Origin: Flagellimonas flava
GTDB taxonomy: Bacteria; Bacteroidota; Bacteroidia; Flavobacteriales; Flavobacteriaceae
Reading direction: 5' to 3'
DNA: 64,000 nt
Assembly: GCF_900129665.1 (NCBI RefSeq)
Contig: NZ_FQWL01000001.1
Coordinates: 1,178,001-1,242,000, forward strand
Below, one piece after another: positions 43,305-52,594 of the stretch (the first letter of the stretch is position 1; each line of letters starts with the position of its first letter). The translations under genes were made by a program, and so were the position numbers. The notes under the pieces were generated by a model, which was given only the letters and a program-made list of their open reading frames with translations, did no database searches and was not told the origin of the DNA.

Positions 43305-44675
43305 ATGGTTTATTCAGACACCATTGTGGCCATGGCCACTGCTCCTGGCAAAGGAGCCATTGCGGTAATACGGATTTCGGGAACTGATGCGATTGATATC
43401 GCCCATAAGTGCTTTCAACCCAAAAAGAGCAAGGATATTAGAAAGCAAAAAAGCCATACCATTCATTTGGGGCATATCATTTCCGAGGGTAGAGTTTTGG
43501 ATGAAGTTTTAGTGTCCATCTTTAAGGGGCCCAATTCGTATACGGGAGAAAATGTTGTTGAGATTTCATGTCATGGTTCACCTTACATCCAGCAACAAAT
43601 TTTGCAACTGTTTATGTCTTCCGGTTGTAGGATGGCAGCCCCTGGGGAATTCACCCTAAGAGCCTTCTTAAACGGAAAAATGGACCTTAGTCAAGCCGAG
43701 GCCGTTGCGGACCTTATCGCGAGCGATAGTAAGGCTTCTCATGAGGTAGCAATACAGCAAATGCGTGGTGGTTTCAGTCATGAAATCCAAAAATTGCGTG
43801 AGGAGCTACTAAATTTTGCGTCTTTAATCGAACTTGAGCTGGATTTTTCCCAGGAAGATGTTGAATTCGCCGACCGTACTCAATTTTCGGAATTACTTAC
43901 AAGAATAAGTGACGTTTTAAAAAGGCTTATAGATTCTTTTGCACTTGGAAATGTCATTAAAAATGGAATTCCCATTGCCATAGTGGGGAAGCCCAATGTT
44001 GGGAAGTCGACCTTGCTCAATGCCCTGCTTAACGAAGAACGTGCAATAGTCAGCAATATTCCGGGAACCACCCGGGATACCGTGGAAGACCAAATCACTA
44101 TCGAAGGAATTAATTTTCGGTTTATAGATACTGCTGGAATCCGGGAGACACGAGATGAAGTTGAGCAGATTGGAATCGAAAGGACCTTTGATAAAATCGA
44201 AAAGGCCAAGCTTGTCCTGTTTTTGTTTGACGGTATCGAAATTGATCTGTCAGAATTGAAAAAGATTAATGAGAAATTTCCGGAAAAAGAGGTTCTACCC
44301 ATTTGCAATAAAGTGGACCTTTTGACCAAAGATCAAAAATTTGAATTGCAAAACCGGGTTACAGATTTGATTTTTCTTTCCGCTAAAGAGAAAGTTGGGG
44401 TTGCCGAATTGGAACAAAAGCTGACTTCATTGGTAGTATCCGGTGGACTGGATGGAGACGGGACCATTGTAACAAATAGTCGTCATTACCAGGCACTTGT
44501 AAGGGCTTTGGAAGAAATTCAAAAAGTGAAGGAAGGTATGGATCTAGGGATTTCTTCAGACCTTATGGCCATCGATATTAGACAAGCACTTTTCCATTTG
44601 GGAGAAATTACGGGCTCGGTCACCACGGATGATCTATTGGGAAATATTTTTTCTAATTTTTGCATCGGGAAATAA
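43305..44675 (+). CDS. mnmE: tRNA uridine-5-carboxymethylaminomethyl(34) synthesis GTPase
   Basis: A 456-residue GTPase that with MnmG modifies the wobble uridine of some tRNAs. The N-terminal folate-binding part opens DTIVAMATAPGKGAIAVIRISG. The G domain has GKPNVGKST (about residues 226-234), DTAGIRET and NKVD. The end is FCIGK, with the Cys needed for activity. Complete and normal length. Confidence 0.97.
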   Translation: MVYSDTIVAMATAPGKGAIAVIRISGTDAIDIAHKCFQPKKSKDIRKQKSHTIHLGHIISEGRVLDEVLVSIFKGPNSYTGENVVEISCHGSPYIQQQILQLFMSSGCRMAAPGEFTLRAFLNGKMDLSQAEAVADLIASDSKASHEVAIQQMRGGFSHEIQKLREELLNFASLIELELDFSQEDVEFADRTQFSELLTRISDVLKRLIDSFALGNVIKNGIPIAIVGKPNVGKSTLLNALLNEERAIVSNIPGTTRDTVEDQITIEGINFRFIDTAGIRETRDEVEQIGIERTFDKIEKAKLVLFLFDGIEIDLSELKKINEKFPEKEVLPICNKVDLLTKDQKFELQNRVTDLIFLSAKEKVGVAELEQKLTSLVVSGGLDGDGTIVTNSRHYQALVRALEEIQKVKEGMDLGISSDLMAIDIRQALFHLGEITGSVTTDDLLGNIFSNFCIGK

Positions 44676-44726
44676 GGGACATATGTCGCAAAGATATCCC
44701 TTATATTTACCATCCAAATTTTAGTC

Positions 44727-45470
44727 ATGTTCAGCTTTTTTCAAAGGAAAATCTATTTGGTAGATTATCTACATGGGTTTGTGGATATGCACAACCATAT
44801 CTTGCATGGAATTGATGATGGAGCGAAAACCATTGAAGACTCAATTGATTTAATAAAGGGATTCTCGGAATTTGGGGTAACCAATTTTATCTGCACACCC
44901 CATATTATGCACAACTACTACCCAAATACCCGAGAAACTATAGTTCAATCTTTTAAAGCTCTGGAAAATGAGCTGGAGAAGCTTGGAATGACCCATATCA
45001 ACATAGACTTTGCTGCTGAGCATATGATAGATGATAACTTTGAGCATATCCTGGAAAATCATGAAGTCATTCCTTTGAGGAAAGAATATTTACTTATCGA
45101 AATGTCTTACTTGCAGCCTTCCATAAACTTTAACAATGCGATTTCTGAAATTACCGCTCAACGCTTCTATCCCATTTTAGCACACCCAGAAAGATATGCC
45201 TATTTTCATCAAGAAAGCGGCATATACGAAACTCTTAAAAATCAGGGGATTTTGTTTCAATTAAATTTGCTTTCCCTAACCTCGGAAGCATATGGGAGTA
45301 GTGTTCAAAAATGTGCCCTAAGGCTATTGGAAAAAGGGTTAGTAAATTTTGTTTCCTCTGATATTCACAACAGTCGCCAACTTCAAAAACTAAAAGACAT
45401 AAAACTATCCAATACGGAATTGAATCTAATTCTTCCGATACTAGAAAATACTATTGACAGCTTTTATTGA
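44727..45470 (+). CDS. PHP-type tyrosine phosphatase (CpsB/YwqE family)
   Basis: A 247-residue metal-dependent protein-tyrosine phosphatase. HNHILHGIDDGA near residues 22-33, CTPHIM, EHMIDDNF and SSDIHNSR supply the metal ligands of the PHP fold. It removes phosphate from the tyrosine tail of Wzc-like kinases and thus controls polymer length. The convergent partner kinase gene ends at the next base, so the pair is linked tail to tail. Confidence 0.92.
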   Translation: MFSFFQRKIYLVDYLHGFVDMHNHILHGIDDGAKTIEDSIDLIKGFSEFGVTNFICTPHIMHNYYPNTRETIVQSFKALENELEKLGMTHINIDFAAEHMIDDNFEHILENHEVIPLRKEYLLIEMSYLQPSINFNNAISEITAQRFYPILAHPERYAYFHQESGIYETLKNQGILFQLNLLSLTSEAYGSSVQKCALRLLEKGLVNFVSSDIHNSRQLQKLKDIKLSNTELNLILPILENTIDSFY

Positions 45471-47855
45471 TTAGGTAAATTTCCACCATTTCTTAACTGA
45501 TTTGCCATAGCCGTAGCCGTATTTTCCTCCATAGCCAAGGTTAGTTTCATCGACTCCGTTAACGATAAAAGACAAATTCTTTAACTTTCCTTCTTCATTC
45601 AATTTTAAAGGAAATTCTATTACTTTTCTCTCCGTCATACCTGCCCTAGTGACATACAGGGTTTGATCCGCATATTTACTTATCATAAGAGTGTCGGAGA
45701 CCACCATAATAGGTGCTGTATCCACTATAATATAGTCGTAACGTTGCCTCACGTAAGTAATAAGCTCGGCCATTCGTTCACTCATCAATAACTCGGCGGG
45801 ATTAGGAGGAATCTTCCCCGAATAAATCACATCGATTGCCTGATTGTGACTTAACATGGATGTAATGATGTCTTTAGACTCCACATTCCCATCAACCAAG
45901 AAATCCGTTAGACCTAGTTCATGATTTCCAGAAGATTTCCCAAGCTTATTCCTGTTTTTATCTGAATAAAAGCGATTAATCTTTGGATTTCGAATATCAG
46001 CCCCTAATAGTAATACCTTTTTATTTGTGTTGGCATAGATCATGGCCAAATTGGAAGCTACCAATGTTTTACCTTCTCCTGGTACGCTTGAGGTGATGAA
46101 TATGGTATTTCCCCCGGCATCGGAGGTCTTTTTCTTTGATTTTAAAATGTAATCCAGATTTGTGCGAAGAATCCGCAAAGATTCAGCCAGTACGGTTCGT
46201 TCATTGGTTTTGACCAGCACATTTTCCTTTCTTGGGATTTTGGGCAACTCAGCCAGTACAGGAATATTTCCAACCAATCTCTCCAATCCAATCTTATTCT
46301 GAACTTTGTTATTCACCAAATTTTTAATGTAAATAACAGAAAATGGAAGCAATAACCCTAGAATCAGGGAAGCCAACATAATGATAGGTTTCTTTGGAGA
46401 AACCGGTAATTCACTTACCAAATATGCGTCATCAATAATTTTGGATTTGGGAGAGGCCGACGCAAAAGTTATCTGAGCTTCTTCTCTTTTCTGCAATAAG
46501 TACAAATAAAGCGATTCCGTTGTTTGTTGTTGCCTGGTGATATCCCTAAGGGCACGTTCATTTCTAGGCGCAGAATATATTCTTGAATTTATTCTTGACA
46601 ATTGACTGCTTAAGCTATTGACCTGAAGTGCCAAATTATTTGTGACACTGTTCAAACTTGACCTCATACTACGCTTTAGACCATCCAATTGTTGGTCCAG
46701 ATTAACTATTATTGGGTTCTTTTCATTAGAACTTTCCAATAATCGCTTGCGTTCTAAAGCCAAATCGTTGAATCTAGCTGTTGTAGTTGCTATCGTTGGG
46801 TCTGCCAAGCCAACATTGGCAGGTAACAATTCATATCCATTTTGACCGTCGATAAGGTCTTTCATGGACGACGCAATATCTAGTTGAACGGAAGCATTTT
46901 GAAGTTCTTGTTGGCTAGTAGCACCAATATTAAGATTTACGCTAGTTTGCGTTGAAATATCAGCTATTCCTCTCCCAGCCTTAAAATCCTCTGCACTCTG
47001 ATCAACAGTAGATAAATCACCATAAATATCCGCAATCCGATCGTTTATAAAGTTAGAGGTTCTATCAGCTATTGCTTTCTTATCCTGAATTGCACCTTCA
47101 TTATAATTTGCTACCATCATATTTAATATGTCCTTCCCCTTTTGTTTTATGGGATCCTGCAAAGAAATTGTGATGATATTTGACGATAACTCGTCCATAA
47201 CAAAGATTTCAATCCTTTCTTGGTAAATTTCAGCAACCATTGCCAATGGTTTAACACTAACCCTATATGTTCTGTCCTTAAGATTATCAAAACTTGTGAG
47301 ATTTGGTGTTACTATAACTTCACCTGCCGCCGTATTAAATGGTTTGCCATAAGGGTATATATCTAAGGGGCCATCTTCTGTTGAAGCATACTCAAAGGAA
47401 GAGTCAGATTTTAAGCTAATAAAAAACTCTGTGTCCGTGTTGTTCACAATTGAGTCTGACGCGAGGAAATTAACGTTAAATGGTGAATTAAGGTAAGTTT
47501 CGGTATTTCTTATGTTTCCTACTTCAATTATGCTCCTGTTTAACTCCAATTTTTTAACTATCTCAATAATATTCGCGCGAGAACCTAGTATTTCAATTTC
47601 ATCACTAATTTCTCCACCACCTCCGCCGCTTAAAAATTGTAAATCCTTAAAGGCTGCTAGTTCAGAGTTGGAAGTCTGGTCGTCAAGAATCTGAATCTTT
47701 GACTTTATTTCATACCGCGGCGTCTCATATCGTATTTGGAGAAAACCAAGAGATAAAGCAATAATCACACATATTAAAAACCATTTCCAGTTTTTAAAAT
47801 AAGGTTTTACCAAAGCCTTGTAATCCAAGGTGCTTTTTGAAGTTGTAGAACTCAT
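45471..47855 (-). CDS. Wzc-like exopolysaccharide tyrosine autokinase
   Basis: A 794-residue inner-membrane protein. It has a Wzz-like helix near residue 20-40, a large periplasmic coiled-coil part, a second helix near 490-515, and a cytosolic BY-kinase with Walker A SSVPGEGKT (about residue 590), Walker A' VLLLGADIRNPK and IIVDTAPIM. The C-terminus has several Tyr and Gly (YGGKYGYGYGKS), the autophosphorylation cluster. It drives polymer chain length and export with the Wza-like protein upstream. Confidence 0.94.
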   Translation of the reverse strand: MSSTTSKSTLDYKALVKPYFKNWKWFLICVIIALSLGFLQIRYETPRYEIKSKIQILDDQTSNSELAAFKDLQFLSGGGGGEISDEIEILGSRANIIEIVKKLELNRSIIEVGNIRNTETYLNSPFNVNFLASDSIVNNTDTEFFISLKSDSSFEYASTEDGPLDIYPYGKPFNTAAGEVIVTPNLTSFDNLKDRTYRVSVKPLAMVAEIYQERIEIFVMDELSSNIITISLQDPIKQKGKDILNMMVANYNEGAIQDKKAIADRTSNFINDRIADIYGDLSTVDQSAEDFKAGRGIADISTQTSVNLNIGATSQQELQNASVQLDIASSMKDLIDGQNGYELLPANVGLADPTIATTTARFNDLALERKRLLESSNEKNPIIVNLDQQLDGLKRSMRSSLNSVTNNLALQVNSLSSQLSRINSRIYSAPRNERALRDITRQQQTTESLYLYLLQKREEAQITFASASPKSKIIDDAYLVSELPVSPKKPIIMLASLILGLLLPFSVIYIKNLVNNKVQNKIGLERLVGNIPVLAELPKIPRKENVLVKTNERTVLAESLRILRTNLDYILKSKKKTSDAGGNTIFITSSVPGEGKTLVASNLAMIYANTNKKVLLLGADIRNPKINRFYSDKNRNKLGKSSGNHELGLTDFLVDGNVESKDIITSMLSHNQAIDVIYSGKIPPNPAELLMSERMAELITYVRQRYDYIIVDTAPIMVVSDTLMISKYADQTLYVTRAGMTERKVIEFPLKLNEEGKLKNLSFIVNGVDETNLGYGGKYGYGYGKSVKKWWKFT

Positions 47856-47881
47856 GAAATAATCTTTGGAATGGGAATGGA

Positions 47882-48658
47882 TTAATTTCGGGTTAAAATA
47901 AGGACTGTCGAGGTAATCAATACTGATGCTATTGAAACATATATTCCTGCTCTTTGATCAAGAGATGTCTCCTTAATTCCAGATTTGTTGGGCTCTACAT
48001 AGACCACATCATTTTGAGTAAGGTAATACACTGGAGACTTGACCATGTCCTTAGAAGTCAAATCAATGCGGTTATATACCTTAGTGCCACTAAAGTCACG
48101 TATCACAAGAACATTGTTGCGCATTCCTCTTATGGTAAGATCACCGGCAAAACCTAAAGCTTCCAAAATCGTCACCTGCTCTCCATTCACGGGATAAGTT
48201 CCGGGTTGATTGACAGCACCGAGAACAGTGACCGTGAAATTCCGAAGTCTAATGTTGATAATAGGGTCTTTTAAATAATCGGATAGCCTATCACGCAGAA
48301 GCAGGCGTAGCTCGTCTGGAGAAAGACCGGCTATTTTAAGTTTTCCAATAACAGGGAAATCAATTTCCCCGGCCTGATCCACAAGATAATCCACTTGCTC
48401 AGGCCTAAATCCACCCTCTGCTGCTCCTCTCATAAGGTTAAATGGAGCACTTGCCTCAGGATTTAGGGATGAAACGTGAATGGAAACCAAATCATCTACC
48501 TTAAATTTTGATACAAAAGTGTTATTGTCCACCAAAGTTTCAAAACTACTAGTGTCCTGAAAATACACCACGTCTTTTCGAGATGCGCATGAAGAAAGGA
48601 TCAAAAGGGGTAATATGAAGTATAGATTGAATCGTAAAAAATGGTTTGCTCTTGTCAT
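47882..48658 (-). CDS. Wza-like polysaccharide export lipoprotein
   Basis: A 258-residue outer-membrane lipoprotein. Signal peptide with lipobox LILSSCASRK (Cys near residue 24), then a poly_export domain (VDDLVSIHVSSLNPEASAPF) and a SLBB domain (VTVLGAVNQPGTYPVNG), followed by a C-terminal helix. It forms the export channel with the Wzc kinase 26 bases downstream. The SLBB run is shorter than in E. coli Wza, as is usual in Bacteroidota. Confidence 0.93.
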   Translation of the reverse strand: MTRANHFLRFNLYFILPLLILSSCASRKDVVYFQDTSSFETLVDNNTFVSKFKVDDLVSIHVSSLNPEASAPFNLMRGAAEGGFRPEQVDYLVDQAGEIDFPVIGKLKIAGLSPDELRLLLRDRLSDYLKDPIINIRLRNFTVTVLGAVNQPGTYPVNGEQVTILEALGFAGDLTIRGMRNNVLVIRDFSGTKVYNRIDLTSKDMVKSPVYYLTQNDVVYVEPNKSGIKETSLDQRAGIYVSIASVLITSTVLILTRN

Positions 48659-48696
48659 ATCAGGAGTAGATTTTATGAATTTAAATACGAAGTATA

Positions 48697-50637
48697 TTAG
48701 GATTTAACGGGATTCAATGAAGCCTTTGATTCAAAATTAACGTTTTCTTTTTTATCCAATTTGCAGAGTTCGGAATTTTTCGAAATATACTCAGGAACTA
48801 TACTCTTCATAAGTTGAACAGTATCTTCATTAAAAAACATATTGCTAATACAAAGCTGATCGATCTTCGACCTTAGATCCGAATAATCAAGTTCTCTTGT
48901 CTTACTGATCTTAATCTTTTTATGGTAGGTTGGCAAGGTATTTTCCCCATCGGCCAGTAATTCTTCATAGAGTTTTTCACCTGGCCTCAAGCCTGTAAAT
49001 TTTATCTTGATGTCCTCAGGATATTGCAATCCCGATAGCTTTATCATGTTCTTTGCCAAATCATATATTTTTACAGACTCGCCCATATCGAAAATAAAAA
49101 TCTCCCCTCCTTCACCCATGGCTCCGGCCTCCAAAACCAATTGGGAAGCTTCAGGTATGGTCATAAAATATCTGGTTATATCCTTATGGGTAACTGTCAA
49201 GGGGCCACCTTGTTCAATTTGCTTTCTAAATAATGGTATAACCGACCCATTTGAGCCTAAAACATTACCGAAACGAGTGGTAATAAATTTTGTCCCACTT
49301 TGCTGTTGCATACAACTAACATAAATTTCGGCTATGCGCTTGCTGGCCCCCATCACATTTGTCGGATTTACAGCCTTGTCCGTAGAAATTAAAACAAACT
49401 TTTCAACTTCATGCATTATAGACAAGTCAGCAATTACCTTTGTACCGGCAATATTAATTTTAATCGCCTCATAGGAATTATACTCCATTAAGGGCACATG
49501 TTTGTAGGCGGCAGCATGAAAAACCATATCAGGTTTATGCTCCTGAAAGATTAGATTCATGCGATTTTTGTCACGAACATCACCAACAATGGGAACAAAA
49601 TTATGGAAGCCTTTCTGCTTAAGTTCTTGCTGCAAATCATATAATGCAGATTCCGCCTGATCTATAATTACCAAAGAACGATAGTCATAGCTACAGATTT
49701 GCCTAACTATTTCGCTTCCAATGGATCCGGCACCTCCCGTGACCACTATACTCTTATCATTAACTTCTTTGGAGATTTTTGAGTTGGCGATGTTAATTGG
49801 AACTCTATTCAAAAGATCCTCAATTTGAACATTTTTTATTTGTGAAGCTTTAAGTTCTCCATTTATCCAATCTTCTACAGGAGGGACAATTTTAACCAAC
49901 ACAGGGAAATCTACCAATCCCTCAACCAATTCCTTCAAACGTTTGTGGGTAATGTTTTGGATACAGAAAATCACTTCAGAGATACCTTTTTTGAGAATAA
50001 AATCCTCTGTCAAGATTTCAGGCGCATAAACCGTTACACCATTGATCAGTTTTCCAATCTTTTTCTTATCATTATCCACATATCCTATAACCTTAACATT
50101 GGTCTTAGAATGATTGGTAATTGCACCATATGTCAATATTCCTGATTCTCCTGCACCATAAATCAATACATTCTTAGAAGTATTGACCCCATTTTCATTG
50201 AACATGTTCAAGAAAATGGATTTGAAAATATATCGTGATGTTACCAACGCAATAAAACTGATCAAGCTATTGATAATTATTATGGAAAGTGGAATTGTGA
50301 AATTTTCCACCAACTCAACTTTTTTATTGGTGATCACCAAGAATATGGTTAAAATACTTGCCAAACAGATGGCATTAAAAATGTTGTAAACATCCCTTAC
50401 TCCTGTATGCCTTACAACCCCCTTGTACGAGCCAACCACCAAAAACGAGAGCAGTGCTATTGTTGATATCCAGGGAATCTGCACAAACAGTTTTTCAACA
50501 TCAAAATTGAAGGTGAGATTGAACCGAATGAAATATGATAGAACAAATGATATGGCTACGATTGCAACATCTATAGCTAACACGAGCCACTTTGATGCAT
50601 ACCTTTCAACTTTTGAATTAAGGTAGTTTTGTATCAT
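48697..50637 (-). CDS. Nucleotide-sugar 4,6-dehydratase, CapD/WbpM type
   Basis: A 646-residue membrane-bound SDR. Four N-terminal helices (about residues 14-150), a first Rossmann part (VLIYGAGESGILTYG) and a second active SDR domain with VVTGGAGSIGSE near 295 and STDKAVNPTNVMGASKR, in which Met replaces Tyr as in the large dehydratases. It turns UDP-GlcNAc into a 4-keto-6-deoxy sugar. The DegT aminotransferase upstream overlaps it by 4 bases and would aminate that product. Confidence 0.93.
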   Translation of the reverse strand: MIQNYLNSKVERYASKWLVLAIDVAIVAISFVLSYFIRFNLTFNFDVEKLFVQIPWISTIALLSFLVVGSYKGVVRHTGVRDVYNIFNAICLASILTIFLVITNKKVELVENFTIPLSIIIINSLISFIALVTSRYIFKSIFLNMFNENGVNTSKNVLIYGAGESGILTYGAITNHSKTNVKVIGYVDNDKKKIGKLINGVTVYAPEILTEDFILKKGISEVIFCIQNITHKRLKELVEGLVDFPVLVKIVPPVEDWINGELKASQIKNVQIEDLLNRVPINIANSKISKEVNDKSIVVTGGAGSIGSEIVRQICSYDYRSLVIIDQAESALYDLQQELKQKGFHNFVPIVGDVRDKNRMNLIFQEHKPDMVFHAAAYKHVPLMEYNSYEAIKINIAGTKVIADLSIMHEVEKFVLISTDKAVNPTNVMGASKRIAEIYVSCMQQQSGTKFITTRFGNVLGSNGSVIPLFRKQIEQGGPLTVTHKDITRYFMTIPEASQLVLEAGAMGEGGEIFIFDMGESVKIYDLAKNMIKLSGLQYPEDIKIKFTGLRPGEKLYEELLADGENTLPTYHKKIKISKTRELDYSDLRSKIDQLCISNMFFNEDTVQLMKSIVPEYISKNSELCKLDKKENVNFESKASLNPVKS

Positions 50638-51761
50638 AATCCTGTTGATTTAATAATTTGTACTACGCGATCTAAATCTGAAGTAGATAAATTAGACCCG
50701 CTCGGCAAACACAATCCCCTTTCGAACAAATCTTCTGAAGTCCCATCAGTGAAATGAAGCTCATTTTCAAAAACCGGCTGCAAGTGCATAGGCTTCCACA
50801 ACGGCCTTGATTCAATATTTTCGTCTGCCAAAGCCATACGTATCTTCTCCCTGGTCTCAAAAGAAGGAGTAAGAAGACAGCTTAGCCACCTGTTAGAAAA
50901 TAGACCCTCTGGTTCAGGTAGAAAAGATAGGTTTTTCAAATCTTTAAGTGCTTCAGTATAGTACCTGAAATTCCGGCGCCTGGCCTGCACCCTATCCTCC
51001 AATACCTCCATTTGCCCCCTTCCAATACCAGCAAGTACATTGCTCATACGATAATTGTGACCTATCTCGGAATGTTGGTAATGCGGAGCATTGTCTCTGG
51101 CTTGAGTAGCTAAAAAGACAGCTTTGTTCCTATATTCCTTATTATTGGATACTAAAGCTCCTCCACCGGAGGTAGTTATAATTTTGTTTCCATTAAATGA
51201 AAATATGGCTATGTCCCCAAACGTACCGCATTTCACTCCTTCCCAAGAACTGCCAAGAGCCTCAGCACTGTCCTCCAGTACAGGAATTGAGTACTTTCTG
51301 CCCAAAGCATGAATTTTGTCCACCTTATAGGGCATCCCATAAAGATGTACGGCAATGATTGCCTTTGGCTTTTTCCCTGCATTCAGTCTATGCTGAATAG
51401 CTTCTTCCAAAAGTTCAGGAGATAAATTCCAAGTATCACGCTCACTATCAACGAAAATTGGTCGAGCTCCCAAGTAAAAAATTGGATTGGCCGAAGCGGA
51501 AAAAGTGAAGCTTTGACAAAGCACCTCGTCGCCATGGCCCACCCCCATTAATTTTAGCCCAAGGTGAATCGCAGCTGTACCAGAACTCAACGCTGCCACG
51601 TGGACATTATTTTCTAAGTAGTCGGCTATAGCATCTTCAAAACTGGTAACATTAGGTCCCAAAGGAGCTATCCAATTGGTCCTAAAAGCTTCATCAACAT
51701 AGCCTTGTTCTGTGCTTCCCATATGAGGAGAGGAAAGCCAAATTTTGGTTTGTGTTTCCAC
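50634..51761 (-). CDS. DegT/DnrJ/EryC1/StrS aminotransferase (PglE-like)
   Basis: A 375-residue PLP enzyme. The WLSSPHMGSTEQGYVDEAF opening and the PLP-lysine segment SFNGNKIITTSGGGALV near residue 190 are typical of sugar-nucleotide 4-aminotransferases such as PglE. With the CapD-type dehydratase it would make UDP-4-amino-4,6-dideoxy-sugar. First gene of the minus-strand operon that ends with the Wzc kinase. Confidence 0.9.
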   Translation of the reverse strand: METQTKIWLSSPHMGSTEQGYVDEAFRTNWIAPLGPNVTSFEDAIADYLENNVHVAALSSGTAAIHLGLKLMGVGHGDEVLCQSFTFSASANPIFYLGARPIFVDSERDTWNLSPELLEEAIQHRLNAGKKPKAIIAVHLYGMPYKVDKIHALGRKYSIPVLEDSAEALGSSWEGVKCGTFGDIAIFSFNGNKIITTSGGGALVSNNKEYRNKAVFLATQARDNAPHYQHSEIGHNYRMSNVLAGIGRGQMEVLEDRVQARRRNFRYYTEALKDLKNLSFLPEPEGLFSNRWLSCLLTPSFETREKIRMALADENIESRPLWKPMHLQPVFENELHFTDGTSEDLFERGLCLPSGSNLSTSDLDRVVQIIKSTGL

Positions 51762-51802
51762 GAGGTTGTTATTCTGTAAGATTTATTTAATTCTTGTCGA
51801 AT

Positions 51803-51810
51803 CAAAAGTA
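51803..51810 (-). promoter_or_regulatory. Candidate -7 element of the minus-strand export operon
   Basis: CAAAAGTA reads TACTTTTG on the minus strand, an exact TAnnTTTG match 41 bases before the DegT start. Confidence 0.4.
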
Positions 51811-52011
51811 GCTATAGTTTTAATCCAAGGGTCAAAAATTGGGGATAATTCGTTTAAGAATTGAAAAACATCGGCTAAAGGGCTTTTTGAGATTGAAATG
51901 TCCAAAATCATAAGACCTAAATCCTTCACCCATCCCCATAATCAAATAAAAACTCATTCGTGACCATAGGATATTGAGTTATTTGGTAATATTTGTGCTT
52001 TGAAACCATAA

Positions 52012-52458
52012 ATGCAGGTTATGAATAAAGTTGTCAAAACCCGTTATGTTAGAGCGAAATGCTTGGGAGGGGGCACTGCATCTGTTATTGCAAATCATCT
52101 TCAAAAAATAAATTTCGCTGAAATTGACATCAACCCAAGTTACTACTATTTGGAAGACCTAGAGCCATCACTCTGCAGTAATGTTTTTCGGAAAGAAAAT
52201 TGTAATTTACAATTTGACATTAAAAAAAACACCCAACACTCCTCAGAAACAAATTCAATTTTTATGACCAATAATTTATTGGGTGAAAAGGCAGGGAATT
52301 ACCACATACACCACCACGGTTTCCAAAAAAACAGAAGATATGATTACTTAAAAACCTCTGAGTCAGATTTAAACCGAAAACTGTTAAATACCACCAAAGA
52401 ACCTGTGAAGGCAAACAAAAAAAGCTCAAGGGATCACTATCTTGCCCAAATGGGATGA
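52012..52458 (+). CDS. Orphan hypothetical protein
   Basis: A possible 148-residue protein, basic, with no signal peptide or membrane segment and an HIHHHGFQKNRR stretch. A second Met at codon 4 (52021) is an alternative start. I recognise no family, and base composition gives no clear sign of coding. It lies alone between the divergent export operon and the epimerase gene, 136 bases ahead of the latter. It may be a lineage-specific gene or a remnant; a transcript from this region would read it in the same direction as the epimerase. Confidence 0.35.
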   Translation: MQVMNKVVKTRYVRAKCLGGGTASVIANHLQKINFAEIDINPSYYYLEDLEPSLCSNVFRKENCNLQFDIKKNTQHSSETNSIFMTNNLLGEKAGNYHIHHHGFQKNRRYDYLKTSESDLNRKLLNTTKEPVKANKKSSRDHYLAQMG

Positions 52459-52594
52459 ATTCAGATATTTGGATTAGCAAAGGATTTTTTAAGCATGTTA
52501 GTGTAAAACCAGTCCATATGTGCATTGGAAGGTAATTACCAGAAAACCAAAAAATGAAAGTCATAGAGTTTACATACATTAAAATGGGGCAGCA

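Noticed and set aside
44673..44703. Hairpin TAAGGGA/TCCCTTA as mnmE terminator
   Set aside because: Stem is broken after 7 bp, overlaps the stop codon and has no T tail.
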